From positions 1,784,850-1,845,466 of the forward strand of contig BFEA01000028.1 of the NCBI GenBank assembly GCA_003427395.1: a DNA stretch of 60,617 nucleotides, in the 5' to 3' direction. A program made the translations under genes and the position numbers. The notes below the pieces were generated by a model. That model worked only from the letters and a program-made list of their open reading frames with translations, had not been told where the DNA came from and ran no database searches. This stretch comes from Chara braunii (Eukaryota > Streptophyta > Charophyceae > Charales > Characeae). Positions 23,648 to 35,007 of this stretch are shown here, piece after piece. Every line of letters begins with the position of its first letter. The first letter of the stretch is position 1.

Positions 23648-23757
23648 TCCGACTAGCAAATGGACGTGTTCAATCTTGATTTTCTGCACCTTTCCTACAA
23701 AGACGTCCAGATGCAGGCATTCAATCCAATCCTCTTTGCGAGTGGGACCTGGCCTTC
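23648..23757. mobile_element. diverged copy of the foldback element at 23433-23584
   Basis: The inner blocks (TTTTCTGCACCTTTCC, GACGTCCAGATGCAGGC, AATCCTCTTTGCGAGTGGGA) align with the previous element. The left end is less well kept. Confidence 0.6.
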
Positions 23758-23942
23758 GGTAACTGAATTCTAGAACATGGCATGATACAAACGAGCGTAA
23801 AAAAAAAAAAAACGAACTTCAACAACAATAAAAAATAAAAATAAAAAAATTATCAGAACGATTTCGTAGCGCCGCCAAAACAAAAGTCACTACAACTGAA
23901 ATCGGACCACTCCCACACCAGCTGAAAATGCCACCTGGGACA

Positions 23943-24053
23943 CTACCGTCTTCCCCCGAACATAACGCATCCTGAAATTGAACATATACAAGCTATATTT
24001 CCAGTCCGGTGCAGCCGAGATGAGGGTGCGCTGTGTTTGGGGGAAGACGGTAG
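23943..24053. mobile_element. non-autonomous TIR element (family C, copy 2)
   Basis: CTACCGTCTTCCCCCGAACA at the left mirrors the right end TGTTTGGGGGAAGACGGTAG. The inverted ends extend to about 29 bp (ACGCATCC against GGGTGCGC). The element is 111 bp long with no coding capacity. The ends match those of the 293-bp element at 4338-4630. Confidence 0.8.
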
Positions 24054-24157
24054 CTTCCTTGGAGAGACTTGGCCTATACAGCTCGGTCGTGGCACGCGCG
24101 GAAAAAAAAGCAAAAAAAGTTGAAGGTGCGAAAAAACAAAAAAACAAAAAAAAACAT

Positions 24158-24297
24158 GACCGACACCTTCCGTTTTTGCCAATTATCGAACCGGTAGGCC
24201 CTTCGAACGCGCAGTTTACTGTTTTTCTTGCTGTTTTGAACTGGCCTTTGCCCAAGCTTGCAGTGGACTGTTATTCCTGCGAATTTCAAACTGTGCA
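24158..24297 (-). repeat. right arm of the large inverted repeat (partner 22788-22932)
   Basis: Reverse-complement match to 22788-22932, described at that entry. Two dispersed copies in opposite orientation are as likely as a composite element. Confidence 0.75.
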
Positions 24298-24755
24298 GCA
24301 GGCACAGAAACAGTTGTCTTTTTTTTTTTTTACTTTTTCTTTTCACTCACTTGCGCGGTGGCTATATATATATGGGGCCTGTAGTTCATTGTCTGGGCCT
24401 GGCGTCCGAAGTTCCCGTTCGACAAGGTTCGTCCGATTCCGCTTCCACCAAGGATTGGGCAATCTATCAGCCGTGGTGCCTATCACTACTGTTCGGTCCA
24501 AGTTGCCTGTCCGTTGGTAGGGCAATGGTCCTGAGTGCTGGTCACACTGAGGTATAATAGTGGGATAGGGGGTGCGCTAGGAGTATTGACGTGAGGATGG
24601 GTTGGGAGGTGGTCTCATATTCCAGGACACCCATGGCTCACAGTTCTAGGTGATCACTGTGCACACACTGGCTGGCCTCTACAACACCTTAGGACACCCA
24701 CGACTCACAGTTTTAGGATTGGTAAGGGGCAAAAAAAAACAAAAAGAACAAAAAA

Positions 24756-24986
24756 AAATTCGACGGGATTCAACGGGCATTCAACGGGGATTCAACGGGG
24801 ATTCAACGGGATGATTTTGTTTTTGCTCCACGCACGCCCAGCGACGTGTCCGAGGCCCAATGTGCCCTCCCCGTTGAACATTATTTAACGGGGAGGGCCC
24901 GTTGTACTATTCAACGGGGATTCAACGGGGCCCCGAGGGCTATTCAACGGGTACAACGACGTTGAAACTTTTCCGTTGCACGTTGA
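24756..24986. repeat. cluster of ATTCAACGGGG repeats with an internal hairpin
   Basis: At least eight copies of ATTCAACGGG(G) or its variants occur in 230 bases. At 24867-24899 CCCTCCCCGTT and AACGGGGAGGG form a perfect 11-bp stem around an 11-base loop. The cluster resembles the subterminal repeat region of a transposon, but no terminal repeats were found. Confidence 0.7.
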
Positions 24987-25033
24987 ATAGACACATAGAC
25001 GATAGTGATAAGGACGACAATGATGCACTACGT

Positions 25034-25133
25034 CGGGATCGCAATGGGGAACTCGAATGCGGTGCCAGAATCACGACTACGAGCGGGATCGCAATGGGGA
25101 ACTCGAATGCGGTGCCAGAATCACGACTACGAG
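25034..25133. repeat. perfect 50-bp tandem duplication
   Basis: Two adjacent copies begin CGGGATCGCAATGGGGAACT. They are identical as far as I can read, so the duplication is recent or the assembly collapsed or expanded it. Confidence 0.9.
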
Positions 25134-25264
25134 TACGCAAAAATAGCGCAGTCTCAATGGTGAGTACAATCAGCAGCCTAATCTCAACAAAGAACACGGT
25201 CAGCAACAGCGAAGACCCTGATGTAGATCACGAATAGTGCGGCCCCGCCTCAGTACGCCACCAA

Positions 25265-26100
25265 ATACGCAAAGATGAGAATGGATCTTCCGCTAGAAAA
25301 TTGGAAGATGCTTTACCATCTTCTGCGCCATGTCCAACACACCACCCGACTCCTTGCAGCTCTACTCTTGGTTCATCCCCCATCGCCAGTTCTTTAAGGC
25401 AAGTACCCCCTCTCCCTCTCTCGAGTGCACGTTATCCCCTTATGCTCCGTTTGTACACATTCGTTCTCAATCATGCAAGAGTGTCATGTCTAGTCGATGT
25501 ATATTCCGCTAGAGCACGAACAGATTCATCGCTAACTTGGGGCAATCACATGGCGTCAAGAGGACGATCTCGACCAAGAGGTAAGCCCATTCATTCCTCG
25601 TTTCTCGCTTCCTACTCTCCTTCGATCTCCTAACTTGAATTTCCCGTGCCTTGATTTCGATGCGTCTTCCCATACCCTCGGCCAAGTACATGCAACTCTG
25701 AGGAACGCAACTACGATGCGCAAAACGATCACCGTGACGAGCTGCACCGGGGCGATGGCGAACATCAGAAAAAATGAGGCGACGAAGCGCGTGACAATGA
25801 CGACCTTCATTTATGTACAGTCGAAGCTGCCTTGCGTGCAGTATAACCGCCACAAATATGAACATTGTTGGGGATGAAAACGTCGACCTCGAGGAGTAGC
25901 ACAGCCGACGGATACTAGCACACAGAGCAACATGATCACGAGGATTGTGATGACGAACAACAGTCCAACGAACCTTAGGATGATATTGGCAGTGAACACG
26001 AAGGCCGACAGCCCGATCACAGTGAATACAATCACCATCAGCATAAAAAAATGTGAATGAATCTTTTGCTAGAACATTGGAAGATACACCCCTATTGAGT
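25265..26100. repeat. two further copies of the 21.9-22.2 kb repeat
   Basis: The GAATGNATCTT..GCTAGAA block occurs at 25275 and 26055. The segments 25680-25810 and 25920-26045 resemble each other and 22110-22200. The minus strand has a 265-codon open frame (26306-25509), and overlapping frames there give membrane-like peptides. The overlap of several frames and the repeat nature make a real protein doubtful. Confidence 0.45.
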
Positions 26101-27660
26101 ACGCGATCATCATGTTGTGCCCGAACTGGATGATCTCCATCATGGAGGTATGCGCCTCTGCTCATACATTGTTTCAACATGTTTTCAATAAATGGATCAA
26201 CAGTTAAACACAGTATAATTTGTTTGCGACACGTGTGATCAACGTTGAATTCCTTCACTTCTGGTGGACCACATGACACCTCCATCGTCAAACAGTTTAT
26301 CAACACAGTTCCAACGGTTTATAAATGGGGCCCACATGTGATAATCCTGTCTCAAAAATCGCCATAATTTTTATATTGATTGCATTAACCTTGTTGACTG
26401 AATAAAACTAATTATCACATTCTTCGAGACGTTGTTGACCTTAACAAAGATGAATATCATTGTTACATAGGTCCCGAAGAGGGTAACTTACCTGGTTAAT
26501 ATGAAGAGGAAGATTGTGATTAAGGACAACAACCACCAACTGCAATGAGAAAAATAAAAGGTCAGAAAAGTACGCTCAGAGGTCGGTCGGTAGAGGGGGG
26601 GATTGATTGATGGATGACCGCAGGGAGAGGGGGAAAAAGTTGTATTGCGAAACATGGGTTGACTGGTAGAAAGGAGGTTTGATTAGAAGGTATCAGCGCG
26701 GAGTTGGAATAGAGAAACAAAGGTTCCTTCTCTTCCGAGTTAAGGGATAAAGGAGAGGAGAAGTGGTTAAGGGCCAACATTCAACAAGAAGGGGAGCGAG
26801 ACGGTATGAGAAAGGTAAGTTAAAGGTCCTCAAATTTAGGTTTGAGAATCAATGAGAGAGAGTTGATTGCTAGGGGGAGCCTTTAGGGATATAATTTTTT
26901 GTACTGTTGTTAGAATGGCACGCTGCTTAATTCTGGTAAAGCATCAGTGGATTGTTTCAAAGAGAATAACAAAGGTCTGATGTAAGCGTTAGTTCTATTG
27001 ATAATCACCTACTCAATTTATTTTTAATTACCTTTATTTAACAACTTTTTATTTTTATGCAGCTGAACGAGTTAACCCACGTTTCTTTTTTTTTTAGTTC
27101 ATAACACTTATGTGCAGAAAAGAAAGAATATTATAGGATTACCTTCAAAACGAACTGATGTACTTACACCAGACTTGTAGTTATACTAACATTCTGGTCT
27201 GGTTTTCCATATGTTTCTTTGAGAGGAATGAACGTACATTGGAAAATCAATAAGCCAAACGAAAAATTTATAGAGCTTATAAAATTCAATATCCAACAGG
27301 CCTAACAAAGGCTTAAGCAATATCTTAAAAGTCTCAAGGATAAAGACAAGAGAAACAGGGATTAACTCGTACATAAGATTTTAGCCGCATACAAATAAAA
27401 GGTAGAAAACCAACAAGTTAAAAGAAAATTTATAGAGTTCAAAACACAAAGTGTCCAAGGGACAAAAACAAAATTTTTTAGTGTAATTTTTTTTTTTTTT
27501 TTTTTTTTTATTATCGGATAGTTTTCATTATTTAAAACTTGTTATTTATACGATTAAATATCTAATAGGTTTAGCAAGGGCTTAAGGAGTATCACAAAAG
27601 CATGGTTTATATTTATTTTTATATCATTAAAAAAAAAAAAAAACAATTTTTTTAATCAAT
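26101..27660. other. gene-free AT-rich stretch
   Basis: Nothing supportable was seen apart from homopolymers (poly-T at about 27487-27509, poly-A at about 27629-27643) and a short direct repeat around 27250-27350 and 27420-27600 (TTTATAGAG, AGGCTTAAG-like blocks). Confidence 0.4.
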
Positions 27661-27894
27661 ATTTGTCAAAATCACTAACGAGCAAACCAGATCAACATTT
27701 TGCCCCTCTGGAGTTTCTATTGGATATAATTTTCATAATGACTATGATGAAGATCTCAAAGTTAAACGAAACGAAGAGGTGCGTGTCCGTGTCGGCAAGT
27801 GGTGGCGCCGAAAAAGAGCCAAGGCAAGATGCGAATGTCTCCCGCGAGGTGGGAAAGATACACCACCAGTTTTTTGTTTTTTTAGTGTCGACGG

Positions 27895-28290
27895 GGAAAG
27901 CGGATCCGCGTCGTTTCGTTTCGGCCTTACGGCCTCGCTACACTACTTTTTTTTTTTGTCGTTTTGTGGGGAGCAGGTACACTATTCCCTTTTTTTGTCG
28001 TTTTGTGGGTTGCCCGCTCCGTCGTTTCGTTTCGGTCTAGGACCTCGCTGCATTATTTTTTTTTTTGTCGTTTTGTGGGTTGCCCGCTCCCGTCGTTTCG
28101 TTTCGGCCTAGGACCTCGCTGCGCTACTCTCCGAATGTGCAAAACGAGATTGAATCCACCGCTACACTACGGAGAAATACATTGCCATTTTTTTTCGGTC
28201 GTGATCTCTCCGCATGTGCAAAACGAGATTGAATCCATTGCTATAGGACGGACAAATACATTGCCATCTTTTTTTGCGTCGTGAAAGCTT
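27895..28290. repeat. two adjacent tandem repeats (about 72 bp and about 95 bp units)
   Basis: The first array repeats GTCGTTTCGTTTCGG, then a 'CTAGGACCTCGCTGC' block, then poly-T and GTCGTTTTGTGGGTTGCCCG, three to four times. The second repeats ATGTGCAAAACGAGATTGAA twice, then AATACATTGCCAT and poly-T with CGTCGTG. The plus-strand frames here are by-products of the repeats. Confidence 0.88.
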
Positions 28291-28418
28291 AGGGCGGTGG
28301 GGACGAACGGGTTTACTGGGGGGGGTGCGGGGAGGTGGAGACCGGGCCAGTCGACGAGGGGAGGGACAACGCGAGGAGCAAAAGAGGGACCAACGCGGGG
28401 GGCGGGGGGGGGGGGGGG

Positions 28419-28419
<1 letters not shown>

Positions 28420-28482
<63 letters not shown>
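28420..28482. repeat. GA microsatellite preceded by a G run
   Basis: A G run at about 28396-28420 leads into about 30 GA dinucleotides. Confidence 0.95.
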
Positions 28483-28486
<4 letters not shown>

Positions 28487-29505
28487 GAGAGTGGGCATTG
28501 GTGTGGAATTGCAATTTCCTTCTCTTTTTTTTTCTCTTTTGGTCCTTTGTATATAAAAGGGGTATTATTGGATCAAGTTGTATGACTGACAAAAAAAGGG
28601 ATAGATACTTACATGTGATTATTTCGCATTATATGATGAATGTGGTGTTCTTACCCAGAAAGTTGGTTTAAAGATTAACCTTCCCAAAACAAAAATCTAT
28701 AACGTTTCAGTCCTTAAAATCATAAGATTTTACAAAGTTGATAAATAAGACCGCCACTTCCACTTTCCTTTGTCTTGCATACCGATTAATCTCGTTGATT
28801 AGGAGAATTATGCACAAATGATAAAAACCACTTACACAAAGCCCTAACTACCATATTCATAATCTTTGACTTATCCTCTTTCTAATAGATGAGGGCGAAC
28901 ACCCTTTGGCCAATCAAATCCCCCAAAAAAAATTCTTTTGAATTGCATAAATTTTTCTTATTAGATCCTCGTTAAACCACCCGTCCTTCCTAAAGTCGTG
29001 CCTGTTAACAAGCCATGATTTTAGATAACATACGGTGTCGCACTTTTTCCAGTCGGGCCACTTCGAGCGACCGGAAAGCCAACATGCCGTCACGCATAAT
29101 TTTATGTGTGATTGCAATAAATTAAATAATGCAAATCCCTTCCTATTGTGTGCGTCCGGCTTCGAGCAAGAACCTTCAATTGCGGTTTTCGCCGGTCCCC
29201 GGTCTTAGGAATATTTTATTTTGACTCGGAACAGCAGAGAATTATGCAAATAATAATCATAAAATTATGGGGAGCTATGCATGCATCAATTATGTCAATC
29301 TGATTCTGAGAACTGTGACAAAACATCCACGAAGACAATCATCAAGCAAGAATAATGCAGAAAATAAGACTGACTGACTCGAGCAAAGACAGAAGCAATT
29401 GAGTGAGGGAAGAATGAGAACTCGTAATAATCTCAGAAAGTACACATAAACGAGCGTGGTCAGCACCTCTGAAGAGTTCTCACTCATCCCTCTGGTCCAT
29501 CTCTC

Positions 29506-30141
29506 TCAATTTCTTTTCACTGCTCTTCTCTGGTGTCGAGACTCACGCCCACGTACAATCTGAGACCAAGGCTTCGTGACAAAAAGCCACGTGTAGCCAT
29601 CAACCTCTGAACACGACCATCTGAGGCACATGACACGGTAATCAACCATGGAGCAAAACTCCTCCCACAATGTAGGCAACCGGTAGGGATACTCGGTGGG
29701 CTCGGTCAGTGCCTCAACGTCGATCACTGCCGAGGAGATGTTACTCTTTGCCAAACCAACCATATCCAGCCAACTCGAGTCATAAGTGGGAAGAGAAGGG
29801 ACCGGAGGCCTAGGATAGTCTGTATAAGGCATTGGCCCGAAGCTGCGGATCAGCGTAGTGCCACTCTCATCGAGCTCCCTCTCTCTGCGCTCAAGGTATT
29901 CAGTGACTGAGGTCCAGACCGGGTCAAAGTGCTCATGAGTCTCCTTACCCTTCTTCAGGTAAGGTCTCAGATCGTGAATAGTGTCATCAACAAAACTGGT
30001 CTGGACAATGAAGATCGACAGATCTCCCTGTCTGAAACCAGTGGCACTAACATACCGATAATGAAATGCCTCCTTGCATGAGATCCGATTGAGGTTAGCC
30101 AGCACTGACTCACTAATCGGCATAGACTGAACTGTGCTCAT
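29506..30141 (-). CDS. unrecognised 211-codon reading frame, coding-like
   Basis: I do not recognise this protein. The ATG at 30141 opens 211 codons with balanced amino-acid use, few low-complexity runs and clustered aromatic residues, unlike the repeat-driven frames elsewhere. Visible pieces include FRQGDLSIFIVQ near residue 36, an acidic/basic helix-like stretch (YLERRERELDE), a Pro/Tyr-rich linker (MPYTDYPRPPVPSLPTYD) and a Trp-rich C-terminal third with YTWLFVTKPWSQIV and a basic tail. There is no signal peptide or membrane segment. A possible acceptor (GAGCACAG) lies just inside the start, so the frame could be an internal or last exon joined to the frame at 30562-30308, which ends next to a donor-like GTGAGA. 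I am moderately sure it was once coding; function is unknown. Confidence 0.5.
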   Translation of the reverse strand: MSTVQSMPISESVLANLNRISCKEAFHYRYVSATGFRQGDLSIFIVQTSFVDDTIHDLRPYLKKGKETHEHFDPVWTSVTEYLERRERELDESGTTLIRSFGPMPYTDYPRPPVPSLPTYDSSWLDMVGLAKSNISSAVIDVEALTEPTEYPYRLPTLWEEFCSMVDYRVMCLRWSCSEVDGYTWLFVTKPWSQIVRGRESRHQRRAVKRN

Positions 30142-30179
30142 GAGTACTCTTGCCAGTGCAAGCCGACCGGACTGATTGC

Positions 30180-31030
30180 AGGAAGCTGATTGCTGGAACT
30201 GATTGCTAGAAACTGATTCCTAGTAACTGGCTCTGATGATTGATTGCTGATTAGATGATTGCTAAATTTTCAAGTATGTGAACTGTCCTTGTACAGAAAC
30301 AAAACTCTCACGGGTGGTTGCCAACGACCCTCCTCGCCTCCTCAACAGTACCCTCAGAAGTGATGATGGCACATAATTTCCCATTCCTGTCATCCAGAAA
30401 GTATGAGTACTCAATTCTTGTATGACTTCTCACAAGGGACAGTGCGCGTTCCATCATCACAGCAGTCTGTTGGCTGTACCCCTCGACTGCACTTTCCCTC
30501 CAAGTCTCCGCAATGCTCTGATATAGTGAGCAAGAGACTTTAACCGTGTTGTTGCTCTCCATACCTTCATCGGACTCTCATTACATCAGTTATCACAACT
30601 CAAAATAGGTGACTCTTGGATGATCCGAATATGAAAAGGTGGTACTGAGTTGACTGCTGAACTGCTGAAGGCTGGTTGCTGATAATTAACTGTTGTTTCC
30701 TGGATGCTGCCTCTTAACGCTGATTAAGAAACTAGTTCAACTGCTGATCAGAAAGAAAAAAAATTGACTGCTTATTGTCCTGAAGACTTGATTGCTCTCT
30801 ATTCTAGAAGACTGATTGCTCGTTGTTCTGGAAACTTACTGCCCGTTGTTTCGAATAACTGATTACTCGCTATTCCGAAAACTGAACACTTGCTGTTCTG
30901 GAAGTTTAATTACTTGCTGTTTTCTGAATATTGTTCCTTAAGTGTTGCTTTTGAAGACTGAGTCTGAATGTTGGATCTGCATGTTGGATCTGAATGCTGA
31001 GTCTAAATGTTGGTTGATTGCTGGTTGAGA
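30180..31030. repeat. CTGATTGCT-type minisatellite
   Basis: At 30762-30930 about seven units of roughly 24 bp share the form 'CTGATTGCTCGTTGTTCTGGAAA'-like blocks, shown here only as TGATTGCTCGTTGTTCTGG. Looser copies occur at 30175-30260 and 30650-30760. A 15-bp GTTGGATCTGAATGCT repeat lies at 30965-31010. Confidence 0.75.
30308..30562 (-). CDS. unrecognised 84-codon reading frame, possibly an exon
   Basis: The frame starts at ATG 30562 and encodes a compact, soluble-looking peptide (SLYQSIAETWRESAVEG, then ERALSLVRSHTRIEYSYFLD, then KLCAIITSEGTVEEARRVVG). The stop TGA is part of GTGAGAG, a fair splice donor, so the frame may continue by splicing into the 30141-29506 frame 170 bases further on. 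The 170-bp spacer consists of CTGATTGCT-type repeats. No family was recognised. Confidence 0.4.
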   Translation of the reverse strand: MESNNTVKVSCSLYQSIAETWRESAVEGYSQQTAVMMERALSLVRSHTRIEYSYFLDDRNGKLCAIITSEGTVEEARRVVGNHP

Positions 31031-31109
31031 GCCAAAGAATGCTGGGTACCAACTGAATGATGAAAGTCATCCGGATGCCCTCTGATTGAGCGTTAGTATA
31101 ATGAGTCAC

Positions 31110-34100
31110 GAAGTTATTGCTTCTCGTGTCTCGGTAAAAATGGTGACTCAGATATTACTTGGGTTCACGTGAGGTTTGCTCTAGCTCGCTCCACACTCTC
31201 TAGTGAGGAGCCGATAGTGTGCAGCTTGTCATCAGACCCGTAGAAATAAGTCACATACTCAATGTATTTTTATGTTTTTACCTTCTGAACTGCATGTTCG
31301 CGCTGGACCTGCCTCTGGGAGACCATATCCAGGCACGCCTCCTCTTCCACCCCCTTTTCTTATCCCTAACATAACTACACTTTACAACTAGCAGCTCACT
31401 GTCCTTCATGTCTTCCCAACAGTCTAAGTTGCTAGAAACTGATTAGAGTGCTCCTCTCCGCTTGTGGCGGGTTGTAATCAGATCAAATCTCGCTCATTTG
31501 ATTTACACTTATGAGTGGGGTTGACAGATAAGCGTCGAGCTCACGTTTCAGATCACCAGAGCCTGACGGACAACCCTTCACCTTGTGTTTTTGCTGCATT
31601 ACTACTCACCTGGGTAACCGATTGGTATACTGGATGTAGGTGCCCTTTTGTCTCAGAGATATAATAGCCGAATCTGAGTCATGTCAACTTCACAGTTTTC
31701 TTCAAGAGTCTGGTTGGTGCCTGGCCCTTGGGTTAGTTACTCAGTGCCAAGGGTTTAAGAGTGTCCCGCTCTTAATTCTTCCTCGACTAGTCAGTTCTTA
31801 ATTCATACCGGACCGCAACCCAGACTCAGCATGGCCCTCTGACCGCAACCAAGGACACTCTCCAGAGAGAAAACTTATAATGAATCGAGCCGTCGCTCAA
31901 TCCCACAGCGAGTGCTCAGAACATTAGTGGTCCAGTTTCAACTCAAACACTAAACAACTAACTGTTTCTGGATGCACCGCAAAGGCTTTGGCTGAAGGAC
32001 AGTTGCGCGCCTGACCAACTGTCATAAGTCTAATCCCAGACCCATCCGAGCATTCTGTGCGTAGGAGCTGGCATATTCCATTGATGGGAGTCCACTAGGA
32101 ATGACCATTAGTCCCCGAACAGACTGGTAGGATCGATTGTGTTTTTAGATTTGGCCCGGACAAAAAGGTCTTCGCGCTTTAACTGGAAAATTTAGCAATG
32201 ATTACAGGTAGATTTGACGTGTTGGCTAAACCACCCTTCAACCCAGTTTAAGCCAATTTGTTAAGGGGCTCCTAAGTTGCCCAAAACGACTGTGAACACA
32301 ACCAAAAGAAAACTTCATACCTTTTTCATGGTTACTTCGAAACCTCAGAGTTGATCGATGTCAGAAATGAAAGTTGATGACACTCAGGCAAACCCCTAGC
32401 TTCGACTTATCCACATCCTCTGGTATCAATCCTCGCTAGCGTACTGGAAACTACATACAGTTGATATTAATCTCCATCAAGTAAAAACTTGGCAATTAAA
32501 TAAGAGAGTTTTCTTAACCGTCCTCTTCTCCCCCGGCGGTTCATCACTCATACCTAATATTATGAGAAGGCAAAAAACAATTTCCTGCCTATCTTTGCTG
32601 ATGTGAAAAGGGTGACTACTTCGTTGGTTAGACAGAGCACGCGTTATTACTCACACAAAAACTCTCAAATTGATTTATGTCACATCACAAGCATGGACAA
32701 ACCCACACAATTAGCTCCCTCTTTTACATGCTTGTTCACGAGTCCATCACATCTGAGGACAAAACGCGTAAGGGCTGGAGACAACTTACTTTCTTGCGCT
32801 TGAAATGACAGTATTTTATACCGCTCTCAGTCTCCAATATAGAGAGAGTTAATGAGTAAATGACACTACATTACAATCACTGAGTTCACAAGCCGATTCA
32901 CGCACGCGCTGGCTCTGATTGAAATCCAGAGTCAAGTAGAAGGGTACAGCCTCGAAATCTGTAGCTAAACGACATCTATCATCCACAAAGTTCTGCCTCG
33001 TCTAGTCGCAAGATGTCACTCATCGGCCTAGATCCCTGCCAGCGCCCGTCGTGACAGAGACAAATTTACTAGAGACAACAGTGAGCAAGACACAGAGACA
33101 TCTACAAGAAGCAAATCCATATCCCCAGACTAGCGCACCAATAAGACGCTTCTCTTCTTCCAACACCCCTTATCAGCGTCTGTCTAAGAGCGTTGGTCCG
33201 TCGCCTCAAGAAGACCTCTTAAATCACGACACTCTACATACATACATCAACAAGGGAAAGGGGACGTTGACACGTCGACTTCATACGGACTGCTGAGAGT
33301 GCTCGAGAAACCCCTTCCGCTTTGTCATGCAGTACTCAGTAGTTGCCTCTCACGTACCGTCCTCTACCAAACGAGTTCCCGATGGGTCAGTCCCTTCTTT
33401 ACTCACGCACTCACTCCGGCGACGTCTTTAAAAGCTTTTACTCCCTCTCAAGAAACCCAACCGTCACATCCACTCATCACACATCAGAGCAAGTGGCTAT
33501 CACCGCCTTTCGACTTACAGTCCCCCACTTCACAACTTACAGGGGTACGTCCCATTTAGTGAACCAAAAGACCATTCGTCGCAGCAGACGACACTGACCG
33601 AAATCAGAGTTTTACTCGCTTCTCTCGTTTTCCTTCCGCACGTGATCCACAACGGAGAGGCATCTTCACCAGTAAAAGTATGCCGAAGCATTTTCTGGCG
33701 GAGATTGAATTGATAGACACTTACTAGGCGTGGCACGTGAAAACTAGCTGCGTCACTCATGCTAAACCGAACCCATCCTCACTCGCTTCTCTCGAGTGCT
33801 TGCACCGTAGTTGCCTTACGAGCGAGCAAAAAGCGTCGGGTCATCAGCCACGTGGCACCCTGAGTGAGTATGAAAACAACAGTTGAAGTCAACCGTATCT
33901 AACAAAATAGCCCACGCTCATCCGTACCGCACTTCTTGTTGACTTCCCTTTCTTTCCTCGAAGAGCAGCCTAAAACCTCGTTGCTTCATCAGTAGCAACC
34001 ATGACTTCTATCATACTGCGCATGCTGAAGTCATAATTTTTCACCCGCCGTCTGAGCATCTCACTCACGCTCGTACACACCGCCAGTTACAATCATTTCT

Positions 34101-34359
34101 CTGGTTCATCGCACACGCTGCAGTTCAGCTGACATCACCATCTCAACGCGCGCGCTCAGTTCCTGCTTCTACCTCTTCCGTTGACCCCCTTTTTCCGTTA
34201 ACTGACTTATCACACGTTTAACCTTCTGCTTCATGCCTAGCAGCTTCCAACTCAGAACGACCCTCGCCAGCAGAGTCTCTCAAGAAAAATGATGCCTCGC
34301 ACGCGATGGCGCTTGACGTTAACAGCAAGCTCTCAGGCACGTGCGTTCCTCCCTGCGTC
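31110..34359. other. gene-poor stretch
   Basis: I see no recognisable domain, RNA or transposon end here. The plus strand has a few frames of 80-86 codons (33051-33296, 33299-33559) with mixed composition that I cannot support as genes. Confidence 0.4.
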
Positions 34360-35007
34360 TCACCAGCACACGTTGACCACTCCCTCTCTCTCTCTCTGCA
34401 TGACCCGCGCCCTCACTCCTCCGGCCTCGCCACCCTGTCGTGCGTGTCGCTCCCTCTCCTTTTTTTTACACCCGTTTCTTACCCTTACTCTGTTTCCCTC
34501 TGGTCCCGCGGCCTCCAGTCTCGCAGTTCTGGGAGTCAGCTGTCGTGAGCTGGCCTCGGGTCCCTTCTCCACTGGTCCTGCGGCTCGGTGGTGCCTTTGG
34601 ATCTCCTCGGGTCTGTTCCACGACCTGAGATTCGTCTCACAGTCAGCCTCGCTCATTTCACTCTCCCCCCCTGAGTCTCTCTCGTTGTGCTCCTCCTCCC
34701 TTGTCTCGGTCCCAGATGATGATTCGGTCTCGTGATAGATGACCGTCACTCTCAAGCCCACGGTCACCCCATCTCGTCTGCATCTCCACTCCGCCCTGTC
34801 GCGCGCTTCGGAAATGGCAGCCTGCAACCTCTGGTCACCTCGCATCTCCTCCTCTCTCCCCCATTCAATGCAGACTTTTAGCCAGACTACCTCTCCCCCA
34901 TCATAGTTCAGGGCCGTCATAATCTGAGGGCCTTCCCCCGATACTACAACCCAGCGCACTGTATGCCACCAACACCCCGGCCTATAGCCGTGTAGTGCCA
35001 TTGCCAC
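34360..35007 (-). CDS. unrecognised 215-codon reading frame, N-terminal half coding-like
   Basis: The ATG at 35007 opens a frame whose first 95 residues look like a folded protein (GCWWHTVRWVVVSGEGPQIM, ALNYDGGEVVWLKVCIEW, then GVTVGLRVTVIYHE). The remainder is Glu/Arg/Ser-rich and follows the CT-rich strand composition, so the true end may be earlier or a splice site may intervene. No signal peptide or membrane helix is evident. It lies on the same strand as the two frames at 30.6-29.5 kb but about 3.8 kb upstream, and no link between them can be shown. Family unknown. Confidence 0.4.
   Translation of the reverse strand: MAMALHGYRPGCWWHTVRWVVVSGEGPQIMTALNYDGGEVVWLKVCIEWGREEEMRGDQRLQAAISEARDRAEWRCRRDGVTVGLRVTVIYHETESSSGTETREEEHNERDSGGESEMSEADCETNLRSWNRPEEIQRHHRAAGPVEKGPEASSRQLTPRTARLEAAGPEGNRVRVRNGCKKKERERHARQGGEAGGVRARVMQREREGVVNVCW

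Noticed and set aside
25509-26306. 265-codon minus-strand frame.
   Set aside because: It overlaps two other open frames, spans duplicated repeat copies and has no recognisable domain, so I treat it as repeat sequence.
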